NCBI GenBank assembly: GCA_902141825.1
Contig: CABFPG010000010.1
Coordinates: forward strand, 62,001-126,000
From: Thalassocella blandensis
GTDB lineage: Bacteria; Pseudomonadota; Gammaproteobacteria; Pseudomonadales; Cellvibrionaceae
DNA length: 64,000 nt
Direction of reading: 5' to 3'
The notes under the pieces were generated by a model, which saw only the letters and a list, made by a program, of their open reading frames with translations, had not been told where the DNA came from and did no database searches. This document shows positions 1-8,899 of the stretch, piece by piece. Numbering within the stretch: position 1 is the first letter of the stretch; each line of letters begins with the position of its first letter. Both the position numbers and the translations under genes were made by a program.

Positions 1-804
1 TCTATTAAACGTAAAGGCAGTGACCACTATTTGCCAAAGGACAAGACGCAATCTTACGTGCGTCATTTAATTGATAAAAGCATTTACTATACGACAACGC
101 TTGGGACTGTGTTGCTATTTACCATTGCTGGCCTGCTTTTAGTTAATAGTTTGGAAATTGACGAAAATACCAAATTAGCCAACAGTTCTAAGCTGCGGCT
201 GGAACAGTATTACAATGATGTTTACGCCGACAAAGAACAGCAAATTGATACGGCTGAATTAATTCAAAGTGCCGTAAATTTTTCCAAGCGCTTATACAAC
301 GAGGCGCAAGTGTCCCCAGAGCGGTTTATGCTGGATTTAAGCCGGGTCTTTTCCCGTCCTGAATATTCTATGATTCAGCTGCAGGCTTATAATTGGCAAA
401 AGCTACGCGGGAACGATCTGGATGATTTGCGGCGCGAAGTATGGAAAAAAACAACGCCGAACCTCACCGAGTACATGGAGTACGAATACAATGAACAGGA
501 GCTGGATGACCAGATTCCAGTTGTGACATTGTCTGGAATTATGGACTGGGAAGCCCTAGGATATCGCAATACAGTCGCTATCATGGAGAAATTTATTGCT
601 GAGTTGCAAGCACTGGATCAGGTAGATAAGTTGGTTGTAGAAAAAACACCTGTGGATATACGGATAAATTCCAGTTTTCGCGATCAAACAGGCGCTAATT
701 TCTTTTTGCGAGTCAAGAGCGAAGATGCACGTGCCTATCAAATTCTTTTGCTGTTAAAACCCTCCGAGCCCGATGAGGAGATAGAGGTGGCCAATTATGA
801 GTGA
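1..804 (+). CDS. PilN/MshI-type pilus assembly protein (5' end outside window)
   Basis: The reading frame is open from the first base, and the first possible start inside the window (TTG at 31) has no convincing ribosome site, so the gene probably begins upstream. What is visible is one membrane segment (about residues 25-42 of the window frame, TTLGTVLLFTIAGLLLV) followed by a periplasmic part of about 210 residues. This layout resembles PilN or the C-terminal part of MshI/GspL, inner-membrane platform proteins of type IV pili and type II secretion. The next genes are PilO-like and MshK-like, which supports this. The stop overlaps the next start by 8 bp, indicating translational coupling. 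The assignment rests on topology and context, not on a diagnostic motif. Confidence 0.55.
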   Translation, partial: SIKRKGSDHYLPKDKTQSYVRHLIDKSIYYTTTLGTVLLFTIAGLLLVNSLEIDENTKLANSSKLRLEQYYNDVYADKEQQIDTAELIQSAVNFSKRLYNEAQVSPERFMLDLSRVFSRPEYSMIQLQAYNWQKLRGNDLDDLRREVWKKTTPNLTEYMEYEYNEQELDDQIPVVTLSGIMDWEALGYRNTVAIMEKFIAELQALDQVDKLVVEKTPVDIRINSSFRDQTGANFFLRVKSEDARAYQILLLLKPSEPDEEIEVANYE

Positions 805-1408
805 TGTACTCAAGCAAATTGATTGGCGAGCGCATAGTTTGCGTCTTACCGCATTTGCTGTGGCCAGTATTTTTTTGGTTTATGCCTATGTCGTTTATGA
901 CGATAAAACCAACATGTACCTGCAAACACAGGCGCAGTTACAGCAGCAAAAAAATAAGAATAGAAATGCGCTGGATCAAATGGAGGTCTATGAGGCGTTC
1001 TATCCGCAATACCAGCAGCTGGAAAGTCGTGGGCTCGTAGGCAGTAATTTTAGATTGCAATGGATTGAGACACTGAAGAAAGTCAGTGAAATTTATCGGG
1101 TACCAGGTATCGATTTTACTCTGCATAATGCAGAGCCGGCGATAGACACCAGCGAACAGTATTACAGTGACCAGCTGCCACTGAAAACCACTAAAATGGA
1201 TTTAAGTCTGGATATGTTGCATGAAGGGGACTGGTATCGGCTTTTAACTTACATGCATCAATATGCACATGGCGTGTTCAGCGTGGAAGAATGCGAACTT
1301 GTTAGCGCGTCAGAAGGTGAAAGTCGCTTTGGCGGTGTTAATGGAAAATGCAGTTTAAAGTGGTACACCATGCAGGATATCACGCAAGATACATCAGGTG
1401 ATCTATGA
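797..1408 (+). CDS. PilO/MshJ-like inner-membrane pilus assembly protein
   Basis: A 203-residue protein with a short cytoplasmic N-terminus, one membrane helix (about 17-35), a coiled-coil-like Gln/Lys-rich stretch (about 45-75) and a compact periplasmic domain. This is the PilO/GspM/MshJ arrangement: such proteins pair with PilN to form the periplasmic ring linking the inner-membrane platform to the pilus. Its start lies inside the end of the PilN-like gene and its stop overlaps the next ATG (ATGA), so the three genes are tightly coupled. Two Cys residues near the C-terminus (VEECEL and GKCSL) could form a disulphide. No sequence motif proves the family; position and topology do most of the work. 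Confidence 0.55.
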   Translation: MSDVLKQIDWRAHSLRLTAFAVASIFLVYAYVVYDDKTNMYLQTQAQLQQQKNKNRNALDQMEVYEAFYPQYQQLESRGLVGSNFRLQWIETLKKVSEIYRVPGIDFTLHNAEPAIDTSEQYYSDQLPLKTTKMDLSLDMLHEGDWYRLLTYMHQYAHGVFSVEECELVSASEGESRFGGVNGKCSLKWYTMQDITQDTSGDL

Positions 1409-2070
1409 GGGTAAACCGGTTTATTTCAATTCCGGTCGACTTAAGCCTGTACGTGTTGCTTTGCATGATGTTATGGGGTGGAGTCGCACACCATAGCCGG
1501 GCGGACAACTACCCCTTTGGTCGCGTATTTACCACACCGGAACAGCGTGAAGCGCTCGATAAAAATCGAGACTCGCTGATCAGTGGTGAGCATGATGCTG
1601 ACGCAGATTCGCTAGAGCTGCAGATGGTGGAAGCGCAAGAAGAAGAGTTTGTTTTATCCGGTTTGCTCATTCGTGGGGATGGGAAAACTCAAGTGTGGGT
1701 GAACGGGGAAAGTGAGCTGAGTGACAAGAAAAAGTCGCACGGACGATTTGGAATACGCGAGCGACCATTGGCAGACCGAAGTGTGCGAATTAAATATCAG
1801 GATAAGTATCGCACGATGAAACCTGGTCAGGTGTGGATTGTGGATGAAGGGGTTGTGAAAGAGCTGCATGAACGACAACCGAAACCCCAATCGAGTTCTT
1901 TGATGCAGTCGGGTTCTTCACCTACTCAATCACCGACTCAAAAGAGCAAGAACCCTCAACCTGAATCCAAACCGACGGATACTCCAGCTGGAATACCGCA
2001 ACCTGCTCCGGTTCAAGAGGCGATAAACATTATGAATACTTATCGTGCGCAGCAGCCAAAGGGTGGGTAA
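1405..2070 (+). CDS. MshK/PilP-like secreted pilus assembly protein
   Basis: A 221-residue protein with an N-terminal hydrophobic signal (about 12-27, then HHSRADNYPFG), a short FTTPEQREALDKNR segment typical of MshK-type proteins, and a small beta-rich domain (about 75-150: LSGLLIRGDGKTQVWVNG and KPGQVWIVDEG). The C-terminal 60 residues are Pro/Ser/Gln-rich and probably disordered. MshK and PilP proteins sit in the periplasm and help connect the inner platform to the secretin. The ATGA overlap with the PilO-like gene and a gap of only 2 bp to the next gene put it in the same operon. The expected secretin gene does not follow. Confidence 0.55.
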   Translation: MRVNRFISIPVDLSLYVLLCMMLWGGVAHHSRADNYPFGRVFTTPEQREALDKNRDSLISGEHDADADSLELQMVEAQEEEFVLSGLLIRGDGKTQVWVNGESELSDKKKSHGRFGIRERPLADRSVRIKYQDKYRTMKPGQVWIVDEGVVKELHERQPKPQSSSLMQSGSSPTQSPTQKSKNPQPESKPTDTPAGIPQPAPVQEAINIMNTYRAQQPKGG

Positions 2071-2072
2071 AC

Positions 2073-3182
2073 ATGAAAAGCCCCAGCTGCGTGAAACAAA
2101 ATCAACAGGGTGCTGTGTTGTTGGCGATGATGGCCGTGATAATGATTTTGGTCACATCGGCTTTTTTGGCAAGTCTTTCATTAAACAAACAACGGATCAC
2201 GCAAAACAAGAACAATGCAAAAGTTTTGAGTGATGCGAAACAGGCTTTAATTGCCAATGCCTTGGTGCAATCGCCTCCGGGTAAATTAATTTGTCCGGAC
2301 TTTGATGGCGATGGGGTGGCAGATTATGCGGGTTCAAATTGCAGGACGCAACGTGGCTTTGTGCCATATCGGGATCTCTCGTTAAAACATTATCACGATG
2401 CTTTCAACAATATCTTGTGGTACGCAGTGGATGCGGCATATATAAAAACAAATGGAGCAAATCTTAATCCTAATCTTGGGGGACAGCTTCGAATTGATAG
2501 TGCTGGGAGCTATGTTGCGCTGCTGATTGCTCCTGGGGCTGTGTTAGTCAATCAACAGCGAGGCAATAGTGACAATGCAAATCGCGTTGCGCAATATCTT
2601 GAAGGTGAAAACGCCGATGGTAATAGTGCGCGATATAGTAAGACCAAAGATGATATTCATAACGATGATGTTATGGCGATTTCAACTGAAGAATTTTGGC
2701 CGGTGGTTGAAAAGCGCGTTTTACATGAAACCGCGCTACTGCTGACTAGCTATTACAACACTGCCGGGTGTGCAGAGTATCCATGGGCGGCTACCTCGCC
2801 GAGTAGCGGCGATAGTGTAATGTCGAACGAATGGGGCTATGTGCCAATGGGGGTTGCTATTCCATATGCTGGTGCCAGTGCATGCCCCGGCACCTTAAAC
2901 TCCCCAGCCTGGTTAAAAACCCACTGGTCGGATGTTTTACGCTACGCCTTTTGTGGTCCCTCTGGTGCCGCCTGTATTACCATGGCGGGGGATAAATCCG
3001 GTAGTTATGACGCCTTGCTAGTTTCTGCCGGTCCTGAACTTGAAGGTCAATCTCGTACAAGCGCAAATATTAATGATTATTTAGAAGCTGGTAATGCAGA
3101 TCTCGATATGCATTTTGAGTTTCGAGATGAACGTAATTTTGATGATGGTTTTAATGATGTCGTATATCCAATTACCCCATAA
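2073..3182 (+). CDS. Large PilX-like prepilin/minor pilus protein
   Basis: A 369-residue protein with a short charged leader followed by a hydrophobic helix beginning QQGAVLLAMMAVIMILVTSA (about 11-30). This resembles the atypical N-terminus of PilX/GspK-type minor pilins rather than the canonical GFTLxE. The rest is a long extracellular domain with several Cys residues (CPDFDGDG, CRTQRGFVPY, CAEYPW, CPGTLNSP, CGPSGAACIT) that probably form disulphides. The CPDFDGDGVAD stretch is acidic and could bind calcium. It starts 2 bp after the MshK-like gene and is followed almost directly by a GFTLVE pseudopilin. A role as a pilus tip or priming component is inferred from size and gene order. Confidence 0.55.
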   Translation: MKSPSCVKQNQQGAVLLAMMAVIMILVTSAFLASLSLNKQRITQNKNNAKVLSDAKQALIANALVQSPPGKLICPDFDGDGVADYAGSNCRTQRGFVPYRDLSLKHYHDAFNNILWYAVDAAYIKTNGANLNPNLGGQLRIDSAGSYVALLIAPGAVLVNQQRGNSDNANRVAQYLEGENADGNSARYSKTKDDIHNDDVMAISTEEFWPVVEKRVLHETALLLTSYYNTAGCAEYPWAATSPSSGDSVMSNEWGYVPMGVAIPYAGASACPGTLNSPAWLKTHWSDVLRYAFCGPSGAACITMAGDKSGSYDALLVSAGPELEGQSRTSANINDYLEAGNADLDMHFEFRDERNFDDGFNDVVYPITP

Positions 3183-3183
3183 A

Positions 3184-3897
3184 ATGAACGTTGCTGACCA
3201 ATATCGCCGTTCGCAGCCGCCGACCTTTCATCAAGGGTTTACCTTGGTAGAAATTGCTGTTGTTGTACTAATTATGGGATTTTTATTGGGCTCGGTATTA
3301 GGGCCGCTTACGGAGCAGCAAAAAAACCAAAATATTAAAAAAGCGGAAACAGCGCTAGAAGAAATTCATGATGCATTGCTGGGCTATGCTGCCTTGAATG
3401 GCTATTTACCTTGCCCCGCCACAGTGGCATCCAGTGGGGTGGAGTCTCGCGTGGGGGGACCGGGAACCGACTGCACTACGGAGCATGGTTATGTGCCAAG
3501 TGCAACTCTGGGCCTGAATGGGAAATTTAATGCAAACAGGCTTATAACAGATCCCTGGGGAGAACCTCTTAGATATAGCTTAAATGATATAAATACGTGG
3601 GAATATGCCAAACAGATTTCGGTCAACAGTACCGCGCCAACCTTCGATATCTGTGAATCTGCAGCATGCGCTTCTGGGGATATTCTCGCCGCTCGAGTGG
3701 CCATTGTGATCTATTCTCTCGGGCCTGATCGTAATGCCGCTTCTACGTCTGCTGATCAAGCGGAAAACCTCAATAACAATGATATTTTTGTGAGCCACTT
3801 CCCAGTTGAAGCCACCGGCTCGGAGTTTGACGATATCGTGTATTGGCTTTCTCCAAATACTCTAATTTTGCATTTGGTAAAAGCCGGACAGTTATAA
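3184..3897 (+). CDS. Type IV prepilin / pseudopilin (GFTLVE)
   Basis: A prepilin of 237 residues: an 18-residue leader (MNVADQYRRSQPPTFHQG), cleavage before FTLVEIAVVV with the conserved Glu at mature position 5, then a hydrophobic helix. Prepilin peptidase (PilD-type) would cut after Gly18 and methylate the new Phe. The mature part carries YLPCPATVA and a second Cys set (DCTTEHG, ICESAACASG). The ATG at 3184 follows the previous stop after one base and was preferred over an in-frame start at 3094 that lies inside the upstream gene. The FDDIVYWLSP ending parallels FNDVVYPITP of the preceding protein, so the two neighbours may share a fold. Confidence 0.8.
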   Translation: MNVADQYRRSQPPTFHQGFTLVEIAVVVLIMGFLLGSVLGPLTEQQKNQNIKKAETALEEIHDALLGYAALNGYLPCPATVASSGVESRVGGPGTDCTTEHGYVPSATLGLNGKFNANRLITDPWGEPLRYSLNDINTWEYAKQISVNSTAPTFDICESAACASGDILAARVAIVIYSLGPDRNAASTSADQAENLNNNDIFVSHFPVEATGSEFDDIVYWLSPNTLILHLVKAGQL

Positions 3898-4088
3898 TAT
3901 TTTCTTTTATATTCTGTATTTTAATTCCTGTCCCCCTTTACGGAAAACTTAAAATCGATAATTTTTTTTGTTTTTATGCGTTTTCACAATAAATTATCTC
4001 AACATCCTTACATTCTTAAGTTTTTTAGAAGAATTCGATAAAACCACTACCTGCAAAAAATAATTTGGCTACTAGACTCTTAGTAAAG

Positions 4089-4106
4089 GTTACGAACTGT
4101 CGTAAC
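4089..4106. promoter_or_regulatory. Palindrome upstream of the pilin gene (possible operator)
   Basis: GTTACGA-ACTG-TCGTAAC is a perfect 7-bp inverted repeat 40 bp before the pilin start. It lies in the 248-bp spacer that separates the pilin from the upstream assembly operon. A role as regulator-binding site is inferred; no known consensus was recognised. Confidence 0.3.
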
Positions 4107-4145
4107 AAAACTTAGTGAAAACAAATTATTTAACAGGAATAAACA

Positions 4146-4817
4146 ATGAACTCCGTGAACGTTAAACAACAATCTGGTTTTACTCTTGTAGAGATTGCAA
4201 TTGTGCTGGTGATTATCAGCTTACTACTCGGTGGAGTTTTGAAAGGAACAGAGTTAATTGAGAACTCTAAAGTCCGTCGCTCAGTCAATGATATTAATGG
4301 CGTTGCAGCTGCTTATAATGCCTATGTTGATCGTTATCGCGCAATTCCAGGTGACGATGGAAATAGAGCGGCATTACAAGCACGTGGTGGACTTTGGACT
4401 GATGTACCTTCTGCAGGAAATTCCAATGGGCGTTTGGAAGTTAACCGTAACCAGGTATTTAATGCGCAAGGCGAACATGATGAGTTTTGGGAGCACTTGA
4501 AAGCTGCAGGATTTATTAGTGGCGATCCAAAAGATACGTCAGTAAGTGCGCTGCCAAAAAATGCTTTTGGTGGAATGATAGGTGTAACTACTCAAGTGGT
4601 AAATTCCTCTTTAGCCGGACTTAAGGTATGCTTAAGTCAGGTTCCAGGAAAAGCGGCGATGGCCTTAGATAATCAGATGGATGATGGTGATGGTGCCAAA
4701 GGTGTAATGCGTGCAACTCCGGGTAACAATAACGGTGCTGCAACCAACCCAAACAATACTGAACTGCCTGCGCCGTACAGTGAAGATTCAACTTACACAG
4801 TGTGCATGAGAATATAA
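4146..4817 (+). CDS. Type IV prepilin, probably the major pilin
   Basis: A 223-residue prepilin. Leader MNSVNVKQQSG (11 residues), cleavage before FTLVEIAIVL with the invariant Glu5, then a helix running to about residue 33 and an extracellular domain. The sequence IPGDDGNRAAL is reminiscent of pilins and pseudopilins with acidic loops. Cys residues near the C-terminus (KVCLSQVPG and TVCMRI) would form a disulphide-bonded D-region as in major type IVa pilins. It is preceded by AACAGGAATAAACA, by a 248-bp spacer, and followed by a strong terminator, so it is a separate transcription unit, as is common for abundantly expressed structural pilins. Calling it the major pilin is inference. Confidence 0.75.
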   Translation: MNSVNVKQQSGFTLVEIAIVLVIISLLLGGVLKGTELIENSKVRRSVNDINGVAAAYNAYVDRYRAIPGDDGNRAALQARGGLWTDVPSAGNSNGRLEVNRNQVFNAQGEHDEFWEHLKAAGFISGDPKDTSVSALPKNAFGGMIGVTTQVVNSSLAGLKVCLSQVPGKAAMALDNQMDDGDGAKGVMRATPGNNNGAATNPNNTELPAPYSEDSTYTVCMRI

Positions 4818-4938
4818 CTGAGTAAGCAAGAGCTGTTATTGGGTTTAGCAAAAGTTAAGTAGTATTTACAAATATGTAGTCTTGCAGTTTAAGTTATTTG
4901 TAAAGTTTAAGCAGTCTTTGTTAAATCCAATAAACTTC

Positions 4939-4970
4939 AAAAGCCGGGGAGACCCGGCTTTTTCTTTTTT
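4939..4970 (+). terminator. Rho-independent terminator after the pilin gene
   Basis: A 10-bp perfect stem AAAAGCCGGG / CCCGGCTTTT with a GAGA loop, followed by TCTTTTTT. It closes the pilin transcription unit. Confidence 0.9.
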
Positions 4971-5514
4971 CTAATATTCTGCTTTTTTATTTTTAATCTC
5001 TCCTATCTATTTCTTGGCAGCGCTTTTTTGCCAATTCTTCTTTACCAATTCATCTTTAGCAACTTTTCTTTGCCTTCCCTTCCCATCTCTTTATCTTTAG
5101 AAGTCCTAGCTGGCCGCTCGTTTTTCATTGTCAAAGGCATAAGTTGTTAACACAATGCTTTCAATGTGTTCGGACATGTACTTGTAAAAAATGAATGGCA
5201 CACTGGCGTCTGATTTTAAAGGTGCTGAAATATTGGTGAATGTGCGATATATCTGTGTGTGGAATAGGGCGACACCTGAAGTGCAGCTGAGTGTGTGAAA
5301 GGTCTAATTTTAACGATTGTTTACGATTTGAACGCAATATTGGATATGGCGGTAGCCTTTAATTGGCTATAGTATTAGATATATCGAAATAGAAAAATGA
5401 AAAAGTCTAGACTGTATTTCTTTTATTCATTTTGGTTATTTTTGAAATGCATTTGTATGTACGCTTAGTGAATTTACAGATTTTGATTATTGATAAAAAT
5501 ATTGAGGGGGTTTT
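4971..5514. other. Intergenic region, no gene seen
   Basis: An AT-rich stretch between the pilin terminator and the outer-membrane protein gene. It starts with a pyrimidine-rich segment (about 4980-5100). No reading frame with a ribosome site was found. The last 150 bp probably hold the promoter of the downstream gene, but no convincing -35/-10 pair was identified. Confidence 0.5.
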
Positions 5515-6279
5515 ATGAAAAAGTTATCCGTTGGGAAGAGTGCTTTGGCTGCATTAGCCTTGGCTGCATCTCCGTCTGTTTTTGCGGATATTACGCCTTT
5601 GTTCGAGTTCTCGGCCGGGGCTGGTAGTTGGAGCACAGAATTTTCTGGGGAAGTTGGGAGCGAAAATAATCTTGCTTCTATCGATGAACTGGGTTTGAAA
5701 GATTCTGACAACACATTTTTCTATGTTCAGTTTGAGCATCCCATTCCACTGGTACCCAATCTACGCCTGGATTTAACATCTATTTCTACGGATGGTTCCG
5801 GTACGCTGGACAACACCTATGAAATTGGTGATACGGTTTTTCCAGCCGGTACAGAAATTATTAGTGAAATGGATTTGGACTTTACTGACGCCATTTTATA
5901 TTACGAAGTGGCCATTCTTGATTTTGGTTTAAATTTCCGGAAGTTTGATGTTGAAATTACGGCAACGGAATCCAGTTCAGGTGAAACTGCAACAGAATCT
6001 GTTGATGTAGTGTTACCCATGGTGTTCTTGCAGGCGGATGTGGAATTACCTTTCACCGGGCTGTATGTTATGGGGAATGTTAACGTGATTTCTTATGATG
6101 ACAAATCCGTAACAGATTACCGCGCCGCTGTGGGTTACGGAATCGAGCTGTCCGTGTTGAGTGAAATTGGATTGGAGCTTGGTTATCGCAGCTTTGAAAT
6201 AGATCTTGGTGAAGACGATGATATTGCCGGGGATGTGGAAATGTCTGGTCTGTATTTCGGTGCGAATATCACGTTCTAA
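5515..6279 (+). CDS. TIGR04219-like outer-membrane beta-barrel protein
   Basis: A 254-residue protein with a clear Sec signal peptide (MKKLSVGKSALAALALAA, cleavage after SVFA) and a mature part rich in alternating hydrophobic strands ending in the aromatic residue F (YFGANITF), as expected for a BamA-inserted barrel. The mature protein is strongly acidic (for example DLGEDDDIAGD). Small proteins of this type occur in many gammaproteobacteria and no transport function is established for them. Start: GAGGGGG lies 4-10 bases before the ATG. It is monocistronic, bounded by terminators on both sides. Confidence 0.7.
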   Translation: MKKLSVGKSALAALALAASPSVFADITPLFEFSAGAGSWSTEFSGEVGSENNLASIDELGLKDSDNTFFYVQFEHPIPLVPNLRLDLTSISTDGSGTLDNTYEIGDTVFPAGTEIISEMDLDFTDAILYYEVAILDFGLNFRKFDVEITATESSSGETATESVDVVLPMVFLQADVELPFTGLYVMGNVNVISYDDKSVTDYRAAVGYGIELSVLSEIGLELGYRSFEIDLGEDDDIAGDVEMSGLYFGANITF

Positions 6280-6305
6280 AAAACCGAATAAGTATTGTAT
6301 ACTCG

Positions 6306-6341
6306 AAAAAAGGCGATTCCTCAGGGAATCGCCTTTTTTAT
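6306..6341. terminator. Bidirectional rho-independent terminator
   Basis: A perfect 15-bp stem (AAAAAAGGCGATTCC / GGAATCGCCTTTTTT) with a TCAG loop. With A and T runs on both flanks it can serve the barrel gene on the plus strand and the agmatinase gene on the minus strand, which converge here. Confidence 0.9.
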
Positions 6342-6405
6342 TGATACCAGGCTTTGAAAGCTTAGCTGTGTGCAATAAGCATCGCTAGCAAGGTGTCTGC
6401 TCAGT

Positions 6406-7299
6406 TTATTCATCCAGTGAGCGATCTACAATGCCCATTAATTTATAGGTTAACAATGCGGCTGAGAACTCATATGCATGAAAACCGGCAATAGGCGCAA
6501 ATTCCATAATGTCAAAGCCGATAATATCGCGTTGTTCAGCAACACTTTCAAAAAGTGACAGTGTCTGATACCAGCCAAGTCCACCAGGAACCGGTGTGCC
6601 TGTTGATGGGAATACTGATGGGTCCATACCGTCAATATCCAAAGTGAAGAAGACTTTTTCAGGAAAGTCGTCGGGTAATTCCACTTTTAAAATATTTTTT
6701 GGTACGAGCACTTCAGCGTCTAAATGCTTTACACCATAAACTTTACGCGTATTTATTTCTTCTTCGCAAAAAGCGCGTATACCAAGCTGAAAAATAGGGA
6801 TATCCTCATCCAGTACACGTTTCATTACAGAGGCATGGCTGTATGGATTACCTTCGTATGCATCGCGTAAATCTGCATGGGCATCAATTTGCACTACGCC
6901 AAAGTCGTCGACACCGGCGGCGAGTAAGCCTTTAATCACGCCGTAAGTGACGGTGTGTTCACCACCCAGAACGATTGGGAATTTACCGGCTTCCACGATT
7001 TTTTTTGTTGCTTCTGCGATATTTTCAACGGCTTTTTCTGCGCCTTCAGAGACATCCACTGGCGCGTGAGTGTAGATACCTTTCCTTCCGGGATAACTCT
7101 TCCCATCCCACACTTCTAACTGCCACGAGGCTTCCAGGATGGATTTCGGGCCATCTGCGGTACCGCCACCATAGGAAACAGTTTCTTCAAATGGAACAGG
7201 AAGAACGTGAAAAAAAGCCTCTTCAGGGCTGGGGTGGGAAAATTCAGACCCTAAAAATACCGGGTACCCCGGAGCGACAACCTGATCAAATTCACTCAT
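6406..7299 (-). CDS. speB: Agmatinase (ureohydrolase family)
   Basis: A 297-residue cytosolic enzyme of the arginase/agmatinase family, expected to split agmatine into putrescine and urea. The metal-binding blocks are visible in order: GGEHT, DAHADLRD, HASVMKR and DIDGMDPSVFPSTGTPVPGG. The Asp and His residues of these blocks bind the two Mn ions. Agmatinase rather than arginase is favoured because the product of the nearby SpeA is agmatine and because family length and motif spacing fit. It lies downstream of speA-synthase-nspC on the same strand but is separated by 424 bp, so it probably has its own promoter. A related guanidino-acid hydrolase activity cannot be excluded from sequence alone. 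Confidence 0.85.
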   Translation of the reverse strand: MSEFDQVVAPGYPVFLGSEFSHPSPEEAFFHVLPVPFEETVSYGGGTADGPKSILEASWQLEVWDGKSYPGRKGIYTHAPVDVSEGAEKAVENIAEATKKIVEAGKFPIVLGGEHTVTYGVIKGLLAAGVDDFGVVQIDAHADLRDAYEGNPYSHASVMKRVLDEDIPIFQLGIRAFCEEEINTRKVYGVKHLDAEVLVPKNILKVELPDDFPEKVFFTLDIDGMDPSVFPSTGTPVPGGLGWYQTLSLFESVAEQRDIIGFDIMEFAPIAGFHAYEFSAALLTYKLMGIVDRSLDE

Positions 7300-7540
7300 T
7301 CTAAAAACACCTGACGTTTTATAACCTTACTTACTTTGGATTTATTCGTATTAAATTCTTTGTGCATGCACCACAGGCATTACCAGCGCAAAATAGTGGA
7401 TACAGGCGAAGACGCTTGTCTTTGTGAGGCTTCCTATACTACGTATTTCTCGGGGATTAACAACAACCGCTTCGGTTCAATTTAGTGATCAATTCTGACT
7501 TTTATAAAACTATGTTGCAGAGAAATCAACAGGCTTGTGT

Positions 7541-7653
7541 GCTTCAGTGTGAATTCAACCATTATCACACTCTGAAGCTAACAATGATTTAGCAAAAGGC
7601 CTGTCCGCTAAGAATGGTGTTAGCCACACCACCGGACAGGCGTTAATCATTGT
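7541..7653. other. Two adjacent stem-loops between nspC and speB
   Basis: The 424-bp gap 7300-7723 contains no gene but is highly structured. First stem: GCTTCAGTGTGA (7541-7552) against TCACACTCTGAAGC (7565-7578), with a two-base bulge. Second, a three-tier hairpin: ACAATGATT (7581-7589)/AATCATTGT (7645-7653), GCCTGTCCG (7599-7607)/CGGACAGGC (7633-7641) and GGTGT (7616-7620)/ACACC (7626-7630). A small third hairpin ACGTG-AATA-CACGT follows near 7690-7705. They lie downstream of nspC and upstream of speB on the transcribed minus strand. They could be an attenuator, a 3'-end structure or an RNA switch; this is inference. Confidence 0.45.
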
Positions 7654-7723
7654 CTATTAAAGTGTTCCGTTGTTGTGCTGTATGTGTGTCCGACGTGAAT
7701 ACACGTAAAACACAATACACAAA

Positions 7724-8896
7724 CTAAGACAGGCGTGTTTTAAATTCCTCATAGCCAAATTCCCGGATAACGCGTAGCGCATCTGTTTTGGAATTCCAAA
7801 GTGCAATAGAGGGGAGGCCAATGCCATTGAAGGTCGAAGTCTTCACCATGGTGTAATGTGACATGTCATCGAACATCAGTCGCTGACCGACAGTCAGAGG
7901 TGCATCGAAGCTGTAATCCCCCATGACATCCCCTGCCAGGCAGGTCTGGCCGCCCAGTCGATAACTGTAGGCCTTCTCATCTTTTTCGCCAGAATTGAAT
8001 ATGTGCGCACGGTAAGGCATTTCCAGTGTGTCTGGCATATGACATGTGGCAGAAGTATCCAAAATAGCTAATTCCATGGCATTGAAAGTCAAGTCAAGCA
8101 CTTCACTTACTAATACGCCCGTATGAATCGCAATGGCTTCGCCGGGTTCCAGGTAGACCTTCACGTTATACGTTTCGCGAATATGTATTATTCGTTCGAT
8201 AAGGCCATCAATATTGTAGCCTTCAGCCGTAATGTGGTGGCCGCCGCCAAAGTTTATCCATTCAACTTGATGCAGAACATCTGCAAACTGCTTTTCAATA
8301 ACATCAAGTGTGCGTGCCAACGGTTCAAATTTCTGTTCACACAAAGTGTGGAAATGAATACCACTGATGCCCGATAGATCCAGTTTGCTGAACTGATCAG
8401 CAGGGATGCCCAGGCGTGAACCTGGTGCACATGGATCGTACAACGGGGTGGCGCCCTCTGAATGCAGAGGATTTAAACGCAGGCCAAATTTCAGGTGAGG
8501 TTTGTCCTGAAGTGCTTCTTGAATGACTGGCTGAAACTTCTGCCATTGTGCGTAGGAGTTAAAAACTACGTGATCAGAAATGTTCAGTATTTCTCGAAGG
8601 TCATTCTCCTTATAGGCGGCTGAGAATGTGTGAACTTCGCCACCAAACTCTTCTCGCCCTAATAGCGCTTCGTGCAGACCACTGGCGCATGTGCCCGCCA
8701 GGTACTGACGAATCAACGGCGCCAGGCTAAACATGGAAAATGCCTTCAGTGCCATCAGGACTTTAGCTCCGGAAGCCTGCTGAACGCGATCGAGAATTTT
8801 CAAGTTATTCTCGATCGCAACTTCATCCACCACAAAGCACGGGGAGGGAACCCGCGTGGGATCAAACGTTAAGAAACTTTTGCTGTTAACAGGCAT
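7724..8896 (-). CDS. nspC: Carboxynorspermidine/carboxyspermidine decarboxylase
   Basis: A 390-residue PLP-dependent fold-III (alanine racemase-like) decarboxylase that turns carboxy(nor)spermidine into (nor)spermidine. Visible features: PLP lysine in VLMALKAFSM near the N-terminus, the HFHTLCEQ segment, the PLP-phosphate loop FGGGHH, EPGEA, and the active-site Cys in LDTSATCHMPD contributed by the partner subunit of a dimer. It begins 3 bp after the stop of the carboxynorspermidine synthase gene, without its own clear ribosome site, so translation is probably coupled. Together with SpeA and SpeB the likely product is spermidine from putrescine; whether norspermidine is made cannot be told, since no diaminobutyrate enzymes are in the window. 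Confidence 0.9.
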   Translation of the reverse strand: MPVNSKSFLTFDPTRVPSPCFVVDEVAIENNLKILDRVQQASGAKVLMALKAFSMFSLAPLIRQYLAGTCASGLHEALLGREEFGGEVHTFSAAYKENDLREILNISDHVVFNSYAQWQKFQPVIQEALQDKPHLKFGLRLNPLHSEGATPLYDPCAPGSRLGIPADQFSKLDLSGISGIHFHTLCEQKFEPLARTLDVIEKQFADVLHQVEWINFGGGHHITAEGYNIDGLIERIIHIRETYNVKVYLEPGEAIAIHTGVLVSEVLDLTFNAMELAILDTSATCHMPDTLEMPYRAHIFNSGEKDEKAYSYRLGGQTCLAGDVMGDYSFDAPLTVGQRLMFDDMSHYTMVKTSTFNGIGLPSIALWNSKTDALRVIREFGYEEFKTRLS

Positions 8897-8899
8897 GAC

